Assembly (NCBI GenBank): GCA_021769525.1
Contig: JAETSQ010000018.1
Coordinates: 1-64,000, forward strand
DNA from: Oscillospiraceae bacterium
GTDB lineage: Bacteria > Bacillota > Clostridia > Oscillospirales > Ruminococcaceae
DNA length: 64,000 bases
Direction: 5' to 3'
Below the pieces are notes generated by a model. That model was not told the origin of the DNA. It saw only the letters and a program-made list of their open reading frames with translations, and made no database searches. Positions 9,101-17,128 of the stretch are shown piece after piece. Every line of letters begins with the position of its first letter. Position 1 is the first letter of the stretch. The translations under genes and the position numbers were made by a program.

Positions 9101-9288
9101 ACGAGGCCACCCGCGCCATCCGCCGGCTCCCGGACAAGGAGCTGGCCTCCATCCCCATCCTGGCTATGACCGCCAACGCCTTCGGCGAAGATAAGCAGGA
9201 GGCCCTCCGCAGCGGGATGAACGGCCACATTGCAAAACCCATCGACATTGAAAAACTCATCGACACCCTGGACGAAATGCTGGAATGA
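6145..9288 (+). CDS. PAS-containing hybrid sensor histidine kinase with two receiver domains
   Basis: A 1047-residue cytoplasmic kinase; I see no membrane segment. After an unassigned 130-residue N-terminal part come PAS domains near 133-250 and 258-380 and a third PAS-like stretch near 390-530. Then HisKA (about 540-605) with phospho-acceptor His547 in SHDIRTP, and the HATPase domain (about 645-775) with NLLSNAVKYT, DNGIGM and GTGLGMAI boxes. Receiver 1 (about 785-905) has the acceptor Asp in VYIIDWLLPDMNG, and receiver 2 (about 925-1045) has it in LVLMDVQMPVMNG. No DNA-binding output is attached. The ATG at 6145 follows GGGGGAGA. The solute-binding protein and chemoreceptor downstream suggest a shared sensory task. 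Confidence 0.93.
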   Translation: MYHCHTIFYLVGQQAGTFDPVRQLVPPEGFTHELLESSEPERSLAARASVILADLRGSDPVKTAHALASWKAPEAQLILLAEEAQTAELFQNLPQQTTDVWNLPMGPAQWRFRLGKWQQDWKYAKDAWQTGQYLEATINASPNLIWYKTKDGIHEKVNDSFCATVGKTKAQVQGRGHAYIWDVERDDPVCIESERLVMESRETHISEETIQTGGEQKILTTYKSPLYDLDGSVMGTVGIAIDTTLERIYAQEITRKNQMLETIFTTMDCGILCHSLDGLRVLSVNQAALRILDYDSPEKLAAEGLYTVSLRVVEEDRIQLQKRITTLENVGDTFSMDYRILHRDGSLLHIMGSFKLAEKDGERFYQQFLLDCTARKRQEAQDQRRQMELIHALSVDYSLVCYFDLDTGKGRTLRISGCGHNILEPIFSGELVLEDCVGRYIDVGVYPEDREALRQAVLRENLLQELLKKPVFHQNYRTVCCGKTRYFQMKTVRAGDWNESHGIVLGFRTIDEETREDREKKALLEDALSQANQANRAKSVFLSNMSHDIRTPMNAIIGFTALAITHIDHKEQVEEYLKKIMTSGNHLLSLINDVLDMSRIESGKIHLEEQPCSLPEILHELRNIIQADIHAKQLDLYLDAVDVRNEEICCDRLRLNQVLLNLLSNAVKYTGAGGMVSVKVVERSGAPAGYANYDFHIKDNGIGMSEEFVTHIFDPFERERNSTISGIQGTGLGMAITKNIVDMMNGTIEVKSKQGVGTECIVSFTFRLHSGTKEPLTIPELSGLRALVVDDDFNTCDSVSCMLQEIGLRAEWTLSGKEAVLRTRQAVMRDDHYFVYIIDWLLPDMNGIEVARRIRQEVGHEAPIIVLTAYDWSDIEDEAREAGVTAFCSKPIFLSELHGCLHSILWADRQSNAVTGMRKASRPGHILLVEDNELNQEIAVTILEEAGFTTEVAENGQIAVDMVKNSKPGQFQLVLMDVQMPVMNGYEATRAIRRLPDKELASIPILAMTANAFGEDKQEALRSGMNGHIAKPIDIEKLIDTLDEMLE

Positions 9289-9296
9289 TCCACAAA

Positions 9297-9333
9297 AAAG
9301 ACGGAGGTCCTCCGGGGGAGGGCCTCCGTCTTT
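9297..9333 (+). terminator. Terminator after the sensor kinase
   Basis: Perfect 11-bp stem AAAGACGGAGG at 9297-9307 with its complement at 9323-9333; the run of T is short, so read-through to the next gene is possible. Confidence 0.6.
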
Positions 9334-9401
9334 GCCGCCGGACGCACGGTCCTCCGGCGCAGCGCTTATCACACGAAAATCCATGGGAAAGGCTGGATGT
9401 T

Positions 9402-10646
9402 ATGAAAAAGAGATGGTTCCTTTTGGTCCTGCTCATGTGGGCTCTGTTTCTGGCGGCTGCCTGCGGCGGCCAGGAACCGCCTCCCGCCGGCGGCAGCAGT
9501 GAGGCGGCGGACGGGGGCACCGTCCGGCTGACGGTGTGGGGAGCGGAGGAAGATGAGGCTCTCCTTCAGGAGATCTTCGATTCCTTCCGGGCCCGGTATG
9601 CCGGCCAGGCCGATCTTCAGATCACCTACCAGCCCCAGAGCGAATCCAACTGCAAGGATGCCCTGCTGGGGGATCTGGAGGGGGGCGCCGATGTCTTTGC
9701 CTTTGCCGATGACCAGGTGGCCGCCTTGGCGGCCGCCGGCGGGCTGGATCCCATCGGGGACGCGGAAGCCATCCGGAGCGCCAGCCTCTCCGCCGCGGTG
9801 GAGGCGGCCAGCGTGGGGGGTGTCCTCTACGCCTATCCCCTCACGGCGGATAACGGCTACTTCCTCTACTACAACAAGGCTTACTTCTCCCCGGAGGATG
9901 TCCGGAGCCTGGAGCGGATGCTGGAGGTGGCGGCCCAGGCCGAACGCCTGGTGACGATGGACTGGTCCTCTGCCTGGTATGTCTACGCCTTCTTTGGCAA
10001 TACCGGCCTGGAGGTGGGCCTCAACGAGGACGGCCTGACCAACTCCTGCACCTGGAACAGCACCGAGGGGCCCATCCGTGGGGTGGACGTGGCAGAGGCC
10101 ATGCTCGCCATCGCGGCCAGCCCCGGCTTTGCCAACATGACCGATACCCAGTTCCTGGCCGGGGTGCGGGACGGCTCGGTCATCGCGGGGATCAGCGGCG
10201 TGTGGAACGCGGTGGCCATCCGGGAGGCCTGGGGGGAGAACGCCGGGGCGGCCAAGCTCCCCACCTATCTCTGCGGGGGGCAGCCGGTCCAGATGGCTTC
10301 CTTCTCCGGCTGCAAGCTCATCGGCGTCAACGCCTATTCCCGGCATCCGGAGTGGGCGGCCCGCCTGGCGGAGCACATCACCAGCGAGGAAAACCAGCGC
10401 CTGCGCTTCCGGCTCCGGGGGCAGGGCCCCGCCAACGCCAACGCGGCGGCCTCCCCGGAGGTACAGGCCTCCCCCGCCATCGCGGCGCTGCTGGCCCAGT
10501 CGGAATTTTCCCAGCTCCAGCGGGTGGGCGGAAAGTTCTGGGACCCGGTGGCCGAGTTTGCCGGGAGCATGGCGGCGGGGAATCCCTCCGGCGCCTCCCT
10601 CCAGGCCCAGCTGGACCGATTGGTGGAGGGCGTGACCGCCCGGTAA
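9402..10646 (+). CDS. Extracellular solute-binding lipoprotein (family 1, sugar type)
   Basis: A 414-residue exported lipoprotein. The signal peptide (about residues 1-20) ends in LAAACGG, placing the lipidated Cys near residue 21. The mature part matches the maltose-binding-protein fold: VRLTVWGAEEDEALLQEIFDSF at the start, ADVFAFADDQ, then GVLYAYPLTADNGYFLYYNKAYF. No ABC permease or ATPase lies beside it; it sits between a hybrid kinase and a chemoreceptor. It may therefore present a ligand to a sensor rather than feed a transporter, though a remote permease cannot be excluded. AAAGG before the ATG is a modest ribosome binding site. Confidence 0.85.
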   Translation: MKKRWFLLVLLMWALFLAAACGGQEPPPAGGSSEAADGGTVRLTVWGAEEDEALLQEIFDSFRARYAGQADLQITYQPQSESNCKDALLGDLEGGADVFAFADDQVAALAAAGGLDPIGDAEAIRSASLSAAVEAASVGGVLYAYPLTADNGYFLYYNKAYFSPEDVRSLERMLEVAAQAERLVTMDWSSAWYVYAFFGNTGLEVGLNEDGLTNSCTWNSTEGPIRGVDVAEAMLAIAASPGFANMTDTQFLAGVRDGSVIAGISGVWNAVAIREAWGENAGAAKLPTYLCGGQPVQMASFSGCKLIGVNAYSRHPEWAARLAEHITSEENQRLRFRLRGQGPANANAAASPEVQASPAIAALLAQSEFSQLQRVGGKFWDPVAEFAGSMAAGNPSGASLQAQLDRLVEGVTAR

Positions 10647-10681
10647 GAGCCTAATCCCATGACGATTCAGGAGGAGATCCC

Positions 10682-12268
10682 ATGAAAACCAAACTGACCC
10701 TGCAGCAGCGCCTGGTCCTGCCCATCGTTCTGCTGGGGCTGGTGACACTGCTCTCCAATATTCTGGCTGTGTTCAGCATCAATAACGTCCACGCCAACGC
10801 GGGGACCATCGTGGACCGGTATATGGTCAGCGAGGCCCGCCTGGAGGAGATCCGCCGCTCCATGATGGATATTCACCGCCTGGCCCTCTCCCACATCGTG
10901 GCTGCCGACCACGCCACCATGATCCGCCTGGTCCAGGAGATCAAAACAAAGGAGGCCGGCCTGGACGAACGGCTGGCCTCCTACAAGGAGTTTGTGGGGG
11001 AAGAGGACCTGGGGACCTACCAGTCCCTCCTGCAAAACTACGATTCCTTTAAGCATTCCCTGGTCTATCTGGTCTGTGCCAGCGCCGACAGCAAGACCCA
11101 GGCGGCCTACACCGTGGCCAACGGGGACGTGGCCCTCTGGAGCGGCGCCGCGGAGCAGGACCTGGATACCCTCTACGCCTCGGTGACCGGTCAGGCCGAA
11201 GCCGCCCAGGAGCGCCTTTCGGCGGTCTATCTTTCGGCCCTGGTGACCAGCGCCGTCACCCTCATCCTGGGCATCCTCCTGGTGGCGGCGGCCTTCCGCA
11301 TCGTCCGGCGGTACGTCATCGCCCCCATCCACGATACCATGGGGATGCTCCAGGGAAGCTCCCAGCGCATCAGCGGCGTGGTGCGGGATGTCCGGCGGAG
11401 GACGGAAACCTCCAGCGGCAGCGTCCGGGAGCTTTCCGGCCTCACCGAGCAGCTCTCCGCCGCCCTGGAAGAGATCGCCGGCAGCACCGCCGCCATCAGC
11501 AGCAGCGCCGCCGGGACCCAGGGCGATACCAACCGCATGGCGGAGGAATGCTCCGCCATCACCGCCTACGCTGTGGATATGCGGGGGCGGGCGGAGGAGA
11601 TGGAGCGCTCCGCCCAGGCGGAGGCAGAGGTGGTCCGGGCCAAAACGGAGGAGATCCTCTCGGTGCTGAACGAAGCCATCGAAAAAAGCCGGCAGGTGGA
11701 CCAGATCCGCCTGCTGACCAAGGACATCCTCTCCATCTCCTCCTCCACCGAGCTGATCGCGGTCAACGCCTCCATCGAGGCCGCCCGCGCCGGGGAGGCC
11801 GGGAAGGGCTTTGCCATCGTGGCCAGGGAGATCCGCCAGCTGGCCGATTCCTGCGCCGAGACCGCGGGCCACATCCAGGAGGTGAACGGAGTGGTCACCG
11901 GGGCGGTGGAATACCTGTCCGACAGCGCCAAGGAGCTGGCCGGCTACCTGAGCGAGGCCGTTCTGGCCCAGCTGGAGCGGTCGGTCCGGGCCGGGCGGCA
12001 GTACCGGGAGGATTCCGAGTACATCGGGCACTCCATGGAGGACTTCAACGGCCAGGCGGACCGCCTGCGCACCGCCATGGACGAGGTGGCCGGCTCCATC
12101 TCCAATATCTCCGGCGCCATTGACGGCGCGGTATCCGGCATCAACGGCGCCGCCGGCAGCACCCATGTCCTGGTGGAGGATATGGCCGGCATCACCGCCG
12201 GGATGGACACCAACCAGGAGATCGTGGGGGAACTGCAAAAGCAGATGGATGTCTTCGCCAACCTGTAG
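10682..12268 (+). CDS. Methyl-accepting chemotaxis protein
   Basis: A 528-residue chemoreceptor. Membrane segments lie near residues 11-32 and 180-205 and flank a helical extracellular domain of about 150 residues of the four-helix-bundle type. A HAMP-like linker and a long coiled coil follow. The signalling tip is near residues 355-395 ([34 protein letters not shown]), the part that binds CheA and CheW. AGGAGGAG precedes the ATG by 6 bases, and the gap to the binding-protein gene is 35 bases, so both are probably one transcript. The stop codon abuts the stop of the convergent FadR-type gene with no space for a terminator. Confidence 0.92.
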   Translation: MKTKLTLQQRLVLPIVLLGLVTLLSNILAVFSINNVHANAGTIVDRYMVSEARLEEIRRSMMDIHRLALSHIVAADHATMIRLVQEIKTKEAGLDERLASYKEFVGEEDLGTYQSLLQNYDSFKHSLVYLVCASADSKTQAAYTVANGDVALWSGAAEQDLDTLYASVTGQAEAAQERLSAVYLSALVTSAVTLILGILLVAAAFRIVRRYVIAPIHDTMGMLQGSSQRISGVVRDVRRRTETSSGSVRELSGLTEQLSAALEEIAGSTAAISSSAAGTQGDTNRMAEECSAITAYAVDMRGRAEEMERSAQAEAEVVRAKTEEILSVLNEAIEKSRQVDQIRLLTKDILSISSSTELIAVNASIEAARAGEAGKGFAIVAREIRQLADSCAETAGHIQEVNGVVTGAVEYLSDSAKELAGYLSEAVLAQLERSVRAGRQYREDSEYIGHSMEDFNGQADRLRTAMDEVAGSISNISGAIDGAVSGINGAAGSTHVLVEDMAGITAGMDTNQEIVGELQKQMDVFANL

Positions 12269-13000
12269 TCACACGTCTGCGCCGGCGGGGTCCCGGCCGT
12301 CCTCCCCTACAAATTTCTTCCGCAGCTGGATCATGGAACGGATGTGCCGGTTCATCAGGGACATGGCGGTGTCCCCGTCCCGCTTCTTCAGCGCCTCCAG
12401 GATCTCCGTGTGCTGGGCGCGGGAGGTGGCGCGCACCTCTTCCTGCTGGGCGATCTCCCTCTGGGATTTCTTCAGCAGCAGGCGGACCACCTGGTACATC
12501 TCGTAGATCACCCGGTTGCCGGCGGCCAGCATGATCAGGTTGTGGTAGGCGATGTCCGCCTTGATGTATTCCTCCACATCGTCGCTCTGCATCCGGCGGT
12601 TCAGCTCCTCCAGCTGCCGCAGCTGGCTGTCCGACGCCCGCCGGCAGGCCAGGCGCGCCACCAGCCCCTCCAGCATCAGCCGGGCCTCGTAGAGCTGGCT
12701 GACGTCGTAGTGGTCGATCATCAGCTGGAGGTAGAACTCCCGCAGGGGGTGTTCCGCCACATCGGTGACGTAGGAATTGTGCTTCTGGCGCTTTACAAGG
12801 CCCAGGGCCGTCAGGGCCATCAGGGCTTCCCGCACCGTGGTGCGCCCCACGGAAAAGGCCTTGCACAGCTCCTGCTCCGTGGGCAGCTTCTGGTCGGGCT
12901 TCAGCCGCCCGTCGGCGATCATCTCCTTGATCTGGAACACGATCTCATCCGAAAGGGATTTTTTATGGATGGGAGCGGGGGAAAAATCTGGTGACGCCAT
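12269..13000 (-). CDS. FadR-subfamily GntR transcriptional regulator
   Basis: A 243-residue repressor-type protein. The N-terminal winged helix (about residues 10-78) has LSDEIVFQIKEMI, KLPTEQELCKAFSVGRTTVREAL and LGLVKRQ; the C-terminal helical FCD domain (about 95-225) has the metal-ligand pattern around DIAYHNLI and the HTEILEAL stretch. FCD domains usually bind a carboxylic acid. The ATG at 13000 follows AAGGAGG; a longer open frame to 13267 crosses the gene's own promoter and is rejected. The regulated genes are not evident: the neighbour upstream is a divergent low-complexity protein and the one downstream is the convergent chemoreceptor. Confidence 0.9.
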   Translation of the reverse strand: MASPDFSPAPIHKKSLSDEIVFQIKEMIADGRLKPDQKLPTEQELCKAFSVGRTTVREALMALTALGLVKRQKHNSYVTDVAEHPLREFYLQLMIDHYDVSQLYEARLMLEGLVARLACRRASDSQLRQLEELNRRMQSDDVEEYIKADIAYHNLIMLAAGNRVIYEMYQVVRLLLKKSQREIAQQEEVRATSRAQHTEILEALKKRDGDTAMSLMNRHIRSMIQLRKKFVGEDGRDPAGADV

Positions 13001-13087
13001 ATCGGTCCTCCTTGCTGCAACGCCGCCTTCGGATACGGCACTCCGCCCATCCGGGCGGCTCCGATGCTGTCCAAACGCGCTACCAAA

Positions 13088-13116
13088 ATTATAGCAACAC
13101 AGGGCGGGGGCGTCAA
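13088..13116 (-). promoter_or_regulatory. Sigma-A promoter for the FadR-type gene
   Basis: On the minus strand, TTGACG (13111-13116) and TATAAT (13088-13093) with a 17-base spacer. Confidence 0.75.
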
Positions 13117-13172
13117 TGACCGGCTCTACTTTTGCGGCAAATAAACTTTCCCCGGCAAACCCCTTCCCCTTC

Positions 13173-13201
13173 TTTACATCCGGGGGAAAGGGCTTTATAA
13201 T
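13173..13201 (+). promoter_or_regulatory. Sigma-A promoter for the 191-residue surface protein
   Basis: TTTACA at 13173-13178 and TATAAT at 13196-13201 with a 17-base spacer, about 52 bases before the ATG at 13254. Confidence 0.7.
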
Positions 13202-13253
13202 AAAAGGCAGTAAATAATACTCCGAAAAAAGCAGGGCAGGGGAGGACAGCACG

Positions 13254-13829
13254 ATGGAAAAAAGCAAGGTCTTTTTCGGTGTACTGGCGGCAGGGCTGGC
13301 GGTTTCGCTGGTGGGTAATGTTTACCTGTGGAACAGCCTGAACCAAAAAGATACCGAGTACATAGCAGCTATGGCAAATTTGGAAGAAGAACTCGCCCAA
13401 AATAAAGAGGCCCAGGACACCCTGCGGCAGCAGCTGGAGCAGACCAAGGCAGATTTGGAGCAGGCAGAAAGCCAGCGAGAAATACCAGTAGATGCTCCGG
13501 TATGGATAATAGACCCGAACACTGGACTTCCTATCTTAGCTCCTGGGAATGGAGACCCAAGTATAGATGAAGATGAGTTACAAAATGAGCCAGAGGGCCC
13601 AGGGATAAGTGAAGGGGCACAGCAGGAATTAGAGGACCTTCTAAATGGAGGAGGTACTGGGAACGGAGGGAACACCGGAAACAAGGGGAACAATGGAGGG
13701 AACGGAAACAAGGGGACTTTAGATATAAGCGATTTCAATTTGCCAGATGGAGCTGTCACATCAAACGAAGGCCACAAGGGTGGAACAGGAGACACATCTG
13801 GAGTACCAGAATACAACCCCTTTGCATAA
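13254..13829 (+). CDS. Membrane-anchored protein with coiled coil and Gly/Asn-rich tail
   Basis: A 191-residue protein of unknown function. An N-terminal membrane anchor or uncleaved signal (about residues 7-27) is followed by a Gln/Glu-rich coiled coil (about 30-75), a Pro/Asp/Glu linker (80-125), and a low-complexity Gly/Asn/Lys tail (about 132-155) built from GNxGN repeats. The layout suggests an anchored, outward-facing protein. GGGGAGG precedes the ATG. Base composition is clearly lower in GC than the flanking genes, which may indicate transfer or simply relaxed constraint. Its own promoter and terminator make it a single-gene unit. Confidence 0.75.
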   Translation: MEKSKVFFGVLAAGLAVSLVGNVYLWNSLNQKDTEYIAAMANLEEELAQNKEAQDTLRQQLEQTKADLEQAESQREIPVDAPVWIIDPNTGLPILAPGNGDPSIDEDELQNEPEGPGISEGAQQELEDLLNGGGTGNGGNTGNKGNNGGNGNKGTLDISDFNLPDGAVTSNEGHKGGTGDTSGVPEYNPFA

Positions 13830-13852
13830 CAAAATAGGAAGTTTAAACAGAA

Positions 13853-13978
13853 ACCTAAAGCTAAAAATGCTTTAGGTCGCTACAACCAGGGGCCCATGAT
13901 CTACAACCGCCTTACAATTTAATATTTCAAGTGTAGTTTAGAACTCTTTCCCGAAATTCGGGAGAGGGTTCTTTTTTT
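13853..13978 (+). terminator. Stem-loop and intrinsic terminator after the surface-protein gene
   Basis: A perfect 9-bp hairpin ACCTAAAGC-taaaaat-GCTTTAGGT lies at 13853-13877. A classic terminator follows at 13941-13978: a 15-bp stem with two G-T pairs, GAACTCTTTCCCGAA then TTCGGGAGAGGGTTC, and a run of eight T. Confidence 0.85.
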
Positions 13979-13979
13979 A

Positions 13980-14233
13980 TGCCCAAAAACGGGTTTTAGC
14001 AATAGGCAAAGGCACCGCTTTTTTATATACATTAAAACCGAACCCGTCCCCAATGGGGGAAAGGTTCGGTTTCCCTTTGTTTATCGCATTTTCGTGCGTT
14101 GGCTGCCCGGTGGTTTTGAAGGGTGACAGCCGCTTTCCCCAAAGCGGGGGTAAAAGTGTGAAAGAGGGGGGATGAAATCCCCCTTCTTTCGCGTAGAGGG
14201 AGCGAAGCGAGCGGATAACCCCCGCCGCAGCGG
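13980..14233. repeat. REP-like palindrome cluster
   Basis: This gene-free stretch holds a nested palindrome (AACCGAACC...GGTTCGGTT with CCCCA/TGGGG inside, about 14036-14072), CGCTTT-cccc-AAAGCG near 14131-14147, and GGGGGA-tgaaa-TCCCCC near 14168-14184. No open frame with a ribosome binding site is seen. Confidence 0.5.
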
Positions 14234-14280
14234 GCACCAAACAAAAGAGGACCGGGTTCCGGTCCTCTTTTGTTTGGTGC
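14234..14280 (-). terminator. Terminator overlapping the 3' end of tRNA-Leu
   Basis: A perfect 22-bp stem with a 3-base loop: positions 14234-14255 pair with 14259-14280. The A/T-rich outer part gives a U-run on the minus strand. The outer six bases are the last bases of the tRNA including its CCA, so tRNA and hairpin compete for them. Confidence 0.75.
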
Positions 14281-14361
14281 GGATAGCAGGACTTGAACCT
14301 GTACGAGTTTAACCTCACTAGAACCTGAATCTAGCGCGTCTGCCAATTCCGCCATATCCGC
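14275..14361 (-). tRNA. tRNA-Leu (anticodon CAG)
   Basis: An 87-nt class II tRNA. The acceptor stem GCGGATA pairs with TATCCGC, discriminator base A, and CCA is encoded. The anticodon arm CTAGA-TTCAGGT-TCTAG has anticodon CAG. The long variable arm GAG...CTC and the T-arm with GGTTCAAGTCC are as expected for leucine tRNAs. It reads CUG, a favoured codon in this GC-rich genome. Confidence 0.97.
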
Positions 14362-14390
14362 ACGTCTGCCCAATCGCTTGGTGCTATGTT

Positions 14391-14419
14391 ATTATACCAG
14401 AGCGGCAGGCAGATGTCAA
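14391..14419 (-). promoter_or_regulatory. Strong sigma-A promoter for tRNA-Leu
   Basis: On the minus strand, TTGACA (14414-14419) and TATAAT (14391-14396), both consensus, spacer 17 bases. Confidence 0.88.
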
Positions 14420-14508
14420 CTCTTTCCGATGAAAATTTTTTGCACCGGAAAAGGCCCGGACACCTCAGCCGATGTCCGGACCTTTGTGGACAGGATGCAG
14501 TTCTTCCG

Positions 14509-16005
14509 TCAGGCGGAGGCCTTTGGGGAGGGCGAAGTGCCCCCTTCCACCACCTGGAGGCTGGCCTTGGGCGCCTTCTTCTTCCATGCGTGCATAGCCA
14601 GCGCCATGGCGATAACGCCGTAGGAGATGAACACCCGGAAGTACTCGCCGATCATGGCGTTGCCGAAAAGCTCCTTGCCGGCCAGCGGCGCCACGATGAA
14701 GAGGGTGTGGAACAGCACTACCCCCAGGATGGCCTGCTTGTTGGTGGCCTTCTGGACCGAAGCGCCGCCCACCAGCAGGGAAGCGATGGCGAACTGCCCC
14801 ACCTGGGTGTGGGCCCCGTAGGTGGCCAGGGTGCCGATGTTCTGGAGGTAGATGAGCTGCCCCCAGCTGGCCAGAACGGTGGAAAAGATCATGGCGATGA
14901 TGCGGGTGCGGTCCACATCGATGCCGGCGGCGTTGGCTACCACCCGGCTCTGGCCCACCGTGCGCATATTCTGGCCCAGGCGGGTCCTCATCAGCGCCTG
15001 GTTGAAGAGACAGAGGGCCCCGATGCACAGATAGGTCATCACCGGCAGCCGTACCGCGATGAGCACCCGGTAAATGGCGTCCACGTAGGTGAGGGCGTAG
15101 AGGATCCCCGCGGCGAGGATGACGGCGAGGCACCGCTTCTTGTCAAACTCCGCCTTCTTCACCAGGGCGAACCAAACGAAGCGCCCCGCCTGCCAGAGGA
15201 CGGTGACCAGGACGGCGATCTCCACCGCCCGCAGCAGCATCAGCCGGTCGGCGGCCAGGAAGGTCTCGATGGCCGGGATAAAGGTGAGGGCGTAGACCAC
15301 CGCCGCCCCCAGGATGGTGAGGCCGGTCTTCTTCCAGTCCACCGCCTGCTTCTTCACCAGGCGGAAAACGGCGGAAAGGACCGTCGCGGCGATGACGATA
15401 TAGAAGGCGATCTCCACAATGGAGAGCATAGAGACGGTATCCAGGGCGTATTTGACGGTGGGGGTGAGGTCCAGGGTGTTCTTCACCCCCACCCCGGTGG
15501 GAGTCATGAGGGAGGAAGGGCTGCCGTCCGGGTTCCGGAAGGGGATCACCCCGCCGAAGATAAAGAGGAACAGCAGCTGATAGAGGCCGTCGGCAAAGTA
15601 ACCCAGCACCAGGCCGCCGATCATCTCCGCCCCCTTGATCTTATTGAAGAGGGAGCCCACCAGGAAGCCGAAGAAGACCGCCAGGGGGGTAGCCAGAGCC
15701 ACGGTGACCAAAAAGCCGCCGATGCCGGAAAGGCCCCAGAAGGTGGTGAGGAACAGGGCGATCTGGGCCGCCATGGCCCCTACCACGATGCCGAAGTTCA
15801 GCCCCAGCCCCGCCAGCACCGGGATGATGAGGGAGAGGACCAGGAAGGAGTTGCGGGCCACCCGCGTAAACAGCTCCCCAGCCACAAAGGCCATGGACTG
15901 CTTGGAGGCGATGAGGGCGCCGATGCTGAGGAAGACAAAGATCAGCACTACCTTCTGCTCAAAGATCCAGGCGGTGAGCTTGTGGAGGTTTTTATTTTTA
16001 TCCAC
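14509..16005 (-). CDS. ABC transporter permease 2 (BmpA/DUF3798 system)
   Basis: A 498-residue integral membrane protein of the BPD-transporter-2 family (nucleoside/simple sugar type), with at least ten hydrophobic segments. The conserved permease loop GQSRVVANAAGIDVDRTRIIAM lies near residues 365-386. The middle third (about 200-335) is an expansion with extra hydrophobic segments compared with permease 1 beside it. I chose the GTG at 16005, eight bases after AAGGAGG; a GTG at 16014 overlaps that site. It then overlaps the permease 1 stop by 8 bases, the same coupling seen between the ATPase and permease 1. Confidence 0.88.
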   Translation of the reverse strand: MDKNKNLHKLTAWIFEQKVVLIFVFLSIGALIASKQSMAFVAGELFTRVARNSFLVLSLIIPVLAGLGLNFGIVVGAMAAQIALFLTTFWGLSGIGGFLVTVALATPLAVFFGFLVGSLFNKIKGAEMIGGLVLGYFADGLYQLLFLFIFGGVIPFRNPDGSPSSLMTPTGVGVKNTLDLTPTVKYALDTVSMLSIVEIAFYIVIAATVLSAVFRLVKKQAVDWKKTGLTILGAAVVYALTFIPAIETFLAADRLMLLRAVEIAVLVTVLWQAGRFVWFALVKKAEFDKKRCLAVILAAGILYALTYVDAIYRVLIAVRLPVMTYLCIGALCLFNQALMRTRLGQNMRTVGQSRVVANAAGIDVDRTRIIAMIFSTVLASWGQLIYLQNIGTLATYGAHTQVGQFAIASLLVGGASVQKATNKQAILGVVLFHTLFIVAPLAGKELFGNAMIGEYFRVFISYGVIAMALAMHAWKKKAPKASLQVVEGGTSPSPKASA

Positions 16006-17128
16006 GGCTGCCACCTCCTTGCGTCTGGGTGAGGGAGTAGATGATGATGCCGTTGGAGATGATGAGGCGCATCACCTCGGAGAGGTTGCTCTCCGGGATG
16101 AACTGGTTGGCTACCGGCAGCCCCAGGGCCATGATCCCCTGGAAGAGGAAGGTGCCCAGCAGGACGTGGAAGATGGCCGCCCGGTTGGGGGAGGCGCCGC
16201 CGATGAGCACCGCCGCCACCGAGGTAAAGCCCATCATCATGGGGCCGTTGTAGAGCTGCATGAAGCCGAAGCCCTGGGCGTACACCAGGATGCCCACCGC
16301 CGCCAGGACGGTGGAAAGGGTGGTGCCGATGAGGCGCATCCGGTTCACATTGATGCCGCTGGCCCTGGCAAAGGCGGGGTTCGCCCCCGCGGCGCTCATG
16401 GCCACGCCGGTCTTGGAGCGCATAAAGAGCCACACCAGGAAGCAGACCAGGAAGAAAAAGAGCAGCAATCCGGTGGGGATGGTGAGGCAGTGCCCCTCCG
16501 GACCGATCCGGAAGGCCAGGGTCTTGTTCATCACCTCCGAGAAGGAGGAGGCCAGGGAGATGGTGTTGCGCATCCCCTGCCCGGCGTTGGGGAAGATGAG
16601 CTCCCCGCTTTTAAAGGGGATGACGGTCCAGATGATATTCATAAAGGCGATGATGGAGAAACCCACATAGGTGGTCACCGTCATCTCGGAGCCCTTGACC
16701 CGGTTCAGGAGCAGGCCGTAGAGCCAGCCGATGCCGGTAGCCAGGATCACCCCGATGAGGATGGCAAGCAGCACCGCCGCCCATTTCGCCAGGAAGGGGC
16801 CGTTCTCCTCCCCCAGGAGCTGGGTCCCCAGGGCCAGGAGGGCGGCGTTTTCGGTCACCCGGTATTCAATGACGATGAGCCCCCCCAGCAGGCCCCCCAC
16901 GATGCCCATGGTGATGCCGAAGTTGGGGCCGATGCCGCACTGGATGGCGGGCACCATAGCCAGGGCCAGGATGCCGTACATCCCCCAGCGGCGGATGCAG
17001 TCGCTGAAGATCTGGAGGAGGTCCATCTGGAAGGCCCCCGCGCAGACCACCAGCAGCAGGAAAAAGCCCACGATGATGACACGGGGCAGCCCGAACCGGG
17101 CAACGAATTTTTTCGCGTTTTCAGCCAT
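15998..17128 (-). CDS. ABC transporter permease 1 (BmpA/DUF3798 system)
   Basis: A 376-residue membrane protein of the same BPD-transporter-2 family with about 8-10 hydrophobic segments. It has the ATPase-contacting ANPAFARASGINVNRMRLIG loop near residues 275-294. It presumably pairs with permease 2 as the membrane channel of one importer. Its ATG overlaps the end of the ATPase gene by 8 bases. Confidence 0.9.
   Translation of the reverse strand: MAENAKKFVARFGLPRVIIVGFFLLLVVCAGAFQMDLLQIFSDCIRRWGMYGILALAMVPAIQCGIGPNFGITMGIVGGLLGGLIVIEYRVTENAALLALGTQLLGEENGPFLAKWAAVLLAILIGVILATGIGWLYGLLLNRVKGSEMTVTTYVGFSIIAFMNIIWTVIPFKSGELIFPNAGQGMRNTISLASSFSEVMNKTLAFRIGPEGHCLTIPTGLLLFFFLVCFLVWLFMRSKTGVAMSAAGANPAFARASGINVNRMRLIGTTLSTVLAAVGILVYAQGFGFMQLYNGPMMMGFTSVAAVLIGGASPNRAAIFHVLLGTFLFQGIMALGLPVANQFIPESNLSEVMRLIISNGIIIYSLTQTQGGGSRG

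Noticed and set aside
6064-9384. An 1106-codon open frame on the minus strand opposite the sensor kinase
   Set aside because: It mirrors the kinase reading frame; high third-position GC keeps the complementary frame open. No ribosome binding site and low-complexity composition.
14275-14361. Integrated element using tRNA-Leu as attachment site
   Set aside because: No integrase gene and no distant direct repeat of the tRNA 3' end were seen; the local repeat of the end is the terminator palindrome.
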